From Acanthornis magna (taxonomy: Eukaryota; Chordata; Aves; Passeriformes; Acanthizidae): a stretch of DNA of 64,000 bases. The position numbers were made by a program, and so were the translations under genes. The stretch is taken from contig JAWUZG010000004.1 of the NCBI GenBank assembly GCA_036785705.1, positions 8,404,501 through 8,468,500 of the forward strand, in the 5' to 3' direction. Shown one piece after another: positions 60,586 to 64,000 of the stretch. How positions within the stretch are numbered: position 1 is the first letter of the stretch; each line of letters opens with the position of its first letter. The notes beneath the pieces were generated by a model, which had not been told where the DNA came from, did not search any database, and saw nothing but the letters and a program-made list of their open reading frames with translations.

Positions 60586-63162
60586 ATTTGCTTCTTGAGG
60601 TGCTTAGAGAAGCAATACCTAAAGCAAGGTGCTTATAGAAGCAAGACAAAATAAGTGGATTCCCCAGAATAGGAAATCGTTACAGCTGTGGCAGTGCTGT
60701 TAATATATATTAATAAAATTATTAAAGAAGTCATAGAGGAAATTACATTTTTGCAGGTTTTTAGTTGGTTATTTAAGTAAACAAAATAAAGAAAACCACC
60801 ACAGTACATTTTCTCTGTTTTTCAATTTAATTAATCTTTCTAATATAATTTCTCTCAAAGTGTTAGATTGTTAAACTTCAAGAATACGTTTTTCTAGACA
60901 CTCTTTGAGGCTGTATAAATATGGAATAATTCAAGTGGAACTCAATTTAAAAAAATCAAGAAAAACAGGGAATTTTTTTATTATGCTTTTGATGTGTTTC
61001 TACAAATAGCATAGTGTTAAAAAATCCATTTCATAAAAAAAATACTAACCTTGTGATCTTCTATTGCTTCTGGAATTGGAGATTATTTTGCAGTTTTAGA
61101 CTATTCCTTTTAATTATTTTTTATATTTACTGTTTTTTTCATTGTTGTCAATGAGGGATACTAGAAATATAATCCACATTAGGAAATATCTACATAGAAA
61201 AATGTCAATTAATAGCTCTTTTTAGTCTAGGTCTTTAGATTGACATTTTGTGATCCAATTTTATTGAAAAGTTTTGCATTGTTTCACTCACAAATAAGGC
61301 AATAAAAAGATCTGAAGGTAAGAGTATTATTCCATTGGTATTAATGACAATTGTTCAATAATTATTCTAATATATGTTTTTGCAATAAAAATTCTAATAT
61401 TGTTTAAAAATCAGAAGTAAATTTTAAAAACACCTTTTGCATATAGAACAGACTTTTATTCATATGAAACTTGGCCAATTATTGAGGCAATTTTAGGATG
61501 CTTTCAGGGAGTCTCCTGTCTCATTTGTCATCATTTTGCTCTGTTAAACTAACATTAATTGATGTGGGGGAACCATTTTGGCATAGACAAAGGATCATTT
61601 CCTTGAGTACCATTCCCTTCTACAGAAAACTGCCATCAATTGACCATTATTTTAACAGTACTTATGTTAAAATATATCTAGAAAGCGCTCTATATTATTT
61701 ATATTATGTAGTTTTAATACATTTAGAAGGCCCAGGTAAATTCCCTTAAATATATTTATTACTTAAACACTTTTCTATTACTTCAATAAAAATAACTCAA
61801 TAAATTAATTTGAAGCTCTGCAAGTTTTAATGGCTCAGACCTTGGTGTCCATGAGCAAACTCCAGAAACACTGGGCATTGTGATTACGAATGAAATACAG
61901 TTTTCCCACAACAGAATTTACATTCTGGAAAACTTTCCTTATTGCTTTGCCCGCAATGACCTGGGAAGAATAAAATGTGACCTGTTATCTATGACTTTGC
62001 ATTACTTATTTATTGAGGAATAAATAGAGAACACCTTTCCTCAAATCCTTCAGGAAAGCTCCTGTAACTGTTATCAAATAGCAATAATAGATCACATTAT
62101 TTAAATTCTTGAAAAAACAAGTTCGGATTTTTTGCATTTACTGTACCAAGAAAATGTACATACACTGGGTAATGTAGGCTCACTTCCAGCTCAGAATCTC
62201 AGTATGTAAAACTCTAGATATATTTCTTTAAAAACAGATTATCCATGCAATATATCTGTTCTAACTAAATGAGAATCCATAAAATATTCAGCAGAATAAT
62301 TATTCTTCAGCCTTGTTCTAAATCCAGTGTAAAGCTGCTCAAATTGGCATAACCTTGCATTTCATTGCAAATTCCCTCATTATAGTTCTGCTTCATAGTT
62401 CATGGGGATTGGGTACACTTCAGGACAGAGAGACTGATGAAAATCGTTAAAATAGCAAAAGTTTGATTTCCACATGTAGGACTGCAGCTGTTGGACATTA
62501 AACCACAGAGAAAATTACTAGCACAGGTAAGAAATGTAGTGACAGGGAACAATACAGCCTCGAATCACTGGCTATGCACAATTTCACCTTGGGAAATCTA
62601 TGGATCTGCTAAACTCATTCCTCTAGGGTTTGCAAAAGTAGTCAAAGCTGAGGTAAAAGCAACTTACACCTCTGTCACCCCATATTTTCCCAGATTTCCC
62701 ATGATGACATGATGCTTAAAAAATGCATAAAAATCAAAATAATTGTGATAATACATCCTCTCTTGTAGAAGTCTAGTACTCCTCAGAATTGGGTCTGCGA
62801 ACCAGGTTCATGTTCAAGTTTTCTTCGCTTAGGGGGCCTAGGTTGTGTGTTAGGTTTGGTATTTTAGTGAATTATTTCTAGTGTCCCCAACAAAAGTCAC
62901 TGAAGACTTTGATGGCCCTCAGGAAGAAATGATGTTCTGAAGGTGAGATGTTTCAATCAAACAGATGAGCTTTCAGTGTAGTCACCCGCACGTAAATGCC
63001 TAATACAGTGTGAGATGCCCAGAATTATCTAAGTCATACACACTGGGCTGGCAGGTATGACACAGATGAAATTATAGAGTAGTAGCATAAGTTCAAATGG
63101 GCTGTAAAGTATCCCTGATGATATTAGAGATACCTCTGTGAAGGCAAACAGAATCCATGATC

Positions 63163-63187
63163 CCTCATATATATATATATACACACA
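63163..63187. repeat. (TA)n(CA)n microsatellite
   Basis: A short TA run followed by ACACACA, in the intergenic region. Confidence 0.85.
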
Positions 63188-64000
63188 TATGTATCCAGTG
63201 CCATTAGTTATTTGAAGTTATTATCTTACAACCCACCTATGTGATGGAAAAGGCTGACTTTAAAAATATTGTATTTCAGGTTTCTTAAGCTTGAAAATAT
63301 TAATCTTAATTGTCCAATGAATGATACAAGTAGTGAACATAGGTGTGAGAGGACAATCCATTAATACTCCATGCTGGCAAGTATGGAAAATGCTAACTTG
63401 GAGAGACCCTCTTTATATGGGAAATTAGCTTCTGTACATCACTTCAGTTAAAAATTTGGTTTGTAAGCAAGTCAGAAGTAAATCACCCTTACTCAGCAGT
63501 TATTGAAAAAAGTCACCTACATTAGTTGCTGTTGCCTAATGTAGGCTTTTTGGGTTTGTTTTTCTATTTAACAGTAAAATGTCACATATAGACATAGTGT
63601 GAAAACCAAGACTATTTAGTTAAGGTTTTGGTTGTTTGTTTTTTCATGTTTCTACATCTATATATTTTCCAGGATATCAATTAATTTTAAATGGTCATTT
63701 GTTCTGTATGAAAGGTGAAAGACGACTTGCTATAGCAGGCTGAATGAATGAATCCATTTCACAATAGTGTTCTCAAATAGAGATATCTTCTGTGTAAATG
63801 TCCACATCAGAATTATACTTCCAAAGGATTTTCTTGTAGCCAGAGTAGCAAAATCACTGTTTCCAGGACATGACTCATATCATTAAAAAGGTGAAATTTT
63901 AAAAAAGTGTGTTTCTCTCCATTGACTGCAAAAGTGCTTAAAATGACTAGTTCAGACAGAAATACTTACATTGGATAAGATTAATCTCTACCCTTCAATA

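Larger units (their letters stand above)
58251..64000. other. Intergenic region downstream of KLHL1
   Basis: No exon-like open frame or RNA gene is recognised. Contents are AT-rich unique sequence, one antisense CR1 fragment (60335-60585), a short minisatellite (59832-59898) and a TA/CA microsatellite near 63.17 kb. In human the 3' side of KLHL1 faces a gene desert towards PCDH9, and this stretch is consistent with that. Confidence 0.6.

Overview
The window is a stretch of an avian nuclear genome. It carries many CR1 LINE remnants, avian-type endogenous retrovirus solo LTRs, and AT-rich introns of up to 15.7 kb. It holds one recognisable gene: the 3' half of KLHL1 (kelch-like 1) on the + strand. 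Six coding exons (9038-9224, 24927-25151, 39324-39486, 51268-51480, 55902-56073, 57056-57115) join in frame across GT-AG introns. They encode the last 339 residues: the end of the BACK domain, a basic linker, six kelch repeats and the stop codon. As I recall human KLHL1 (about 748 aa, 11 exons), these are exons 6-11. The promoter, BTB domain and most of the BACK domain lie upstream of the window.

Layout. 1-9037 is the end of a large intron, with a solo LTR (2788-3352) and two antisense CR1 copies. 9225-24926 is an intron rich in CR1 (six sense fragments) with an AT minisatellite. 25152-39323 is an intron with a perfect (GAAA)28 tract, a possible LTR, a 1.39-kb solo LTR (27198-28589), a short LTR fragment and an ancient CR1. 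39487-51267 is an intron with an old CR1, an old LTR remnant and a second 1.39-kb solo LTR (44359-45746). 51481-55901 and 56074-57055 are short introns with small tandem duplications. 57116 to about 58250 is the probable 3' UTR, ending near two AATAAA hexamers. The rest to 64000 is AT-rich intergenic DNA with one CR1 fragment.

Function, from knowledge of the family. KLHL1 is a neuronal BTB-BACK-kelch protein that binds actin through its kelch propeller and modulates voltage-gated calcium channels. BTB-BACK-kelch proteins commonly act as CUL3 adaptors. The exons here encode the substrate/actin-binding propeller.

I found no novel gene system. The points most worth a second look are: two independent, nearly identical solo LTRs in direct orientation flanking a single frame-breaking KLHL1 exon; the antisense orientation of every confident LTR; a decoy 3' splice site created by a 30-bp duplication next to the terminal exon; and the (GAAA)28 tract near an exon. 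Repeat identities rest on my memory of consensus sequences, not on a search.
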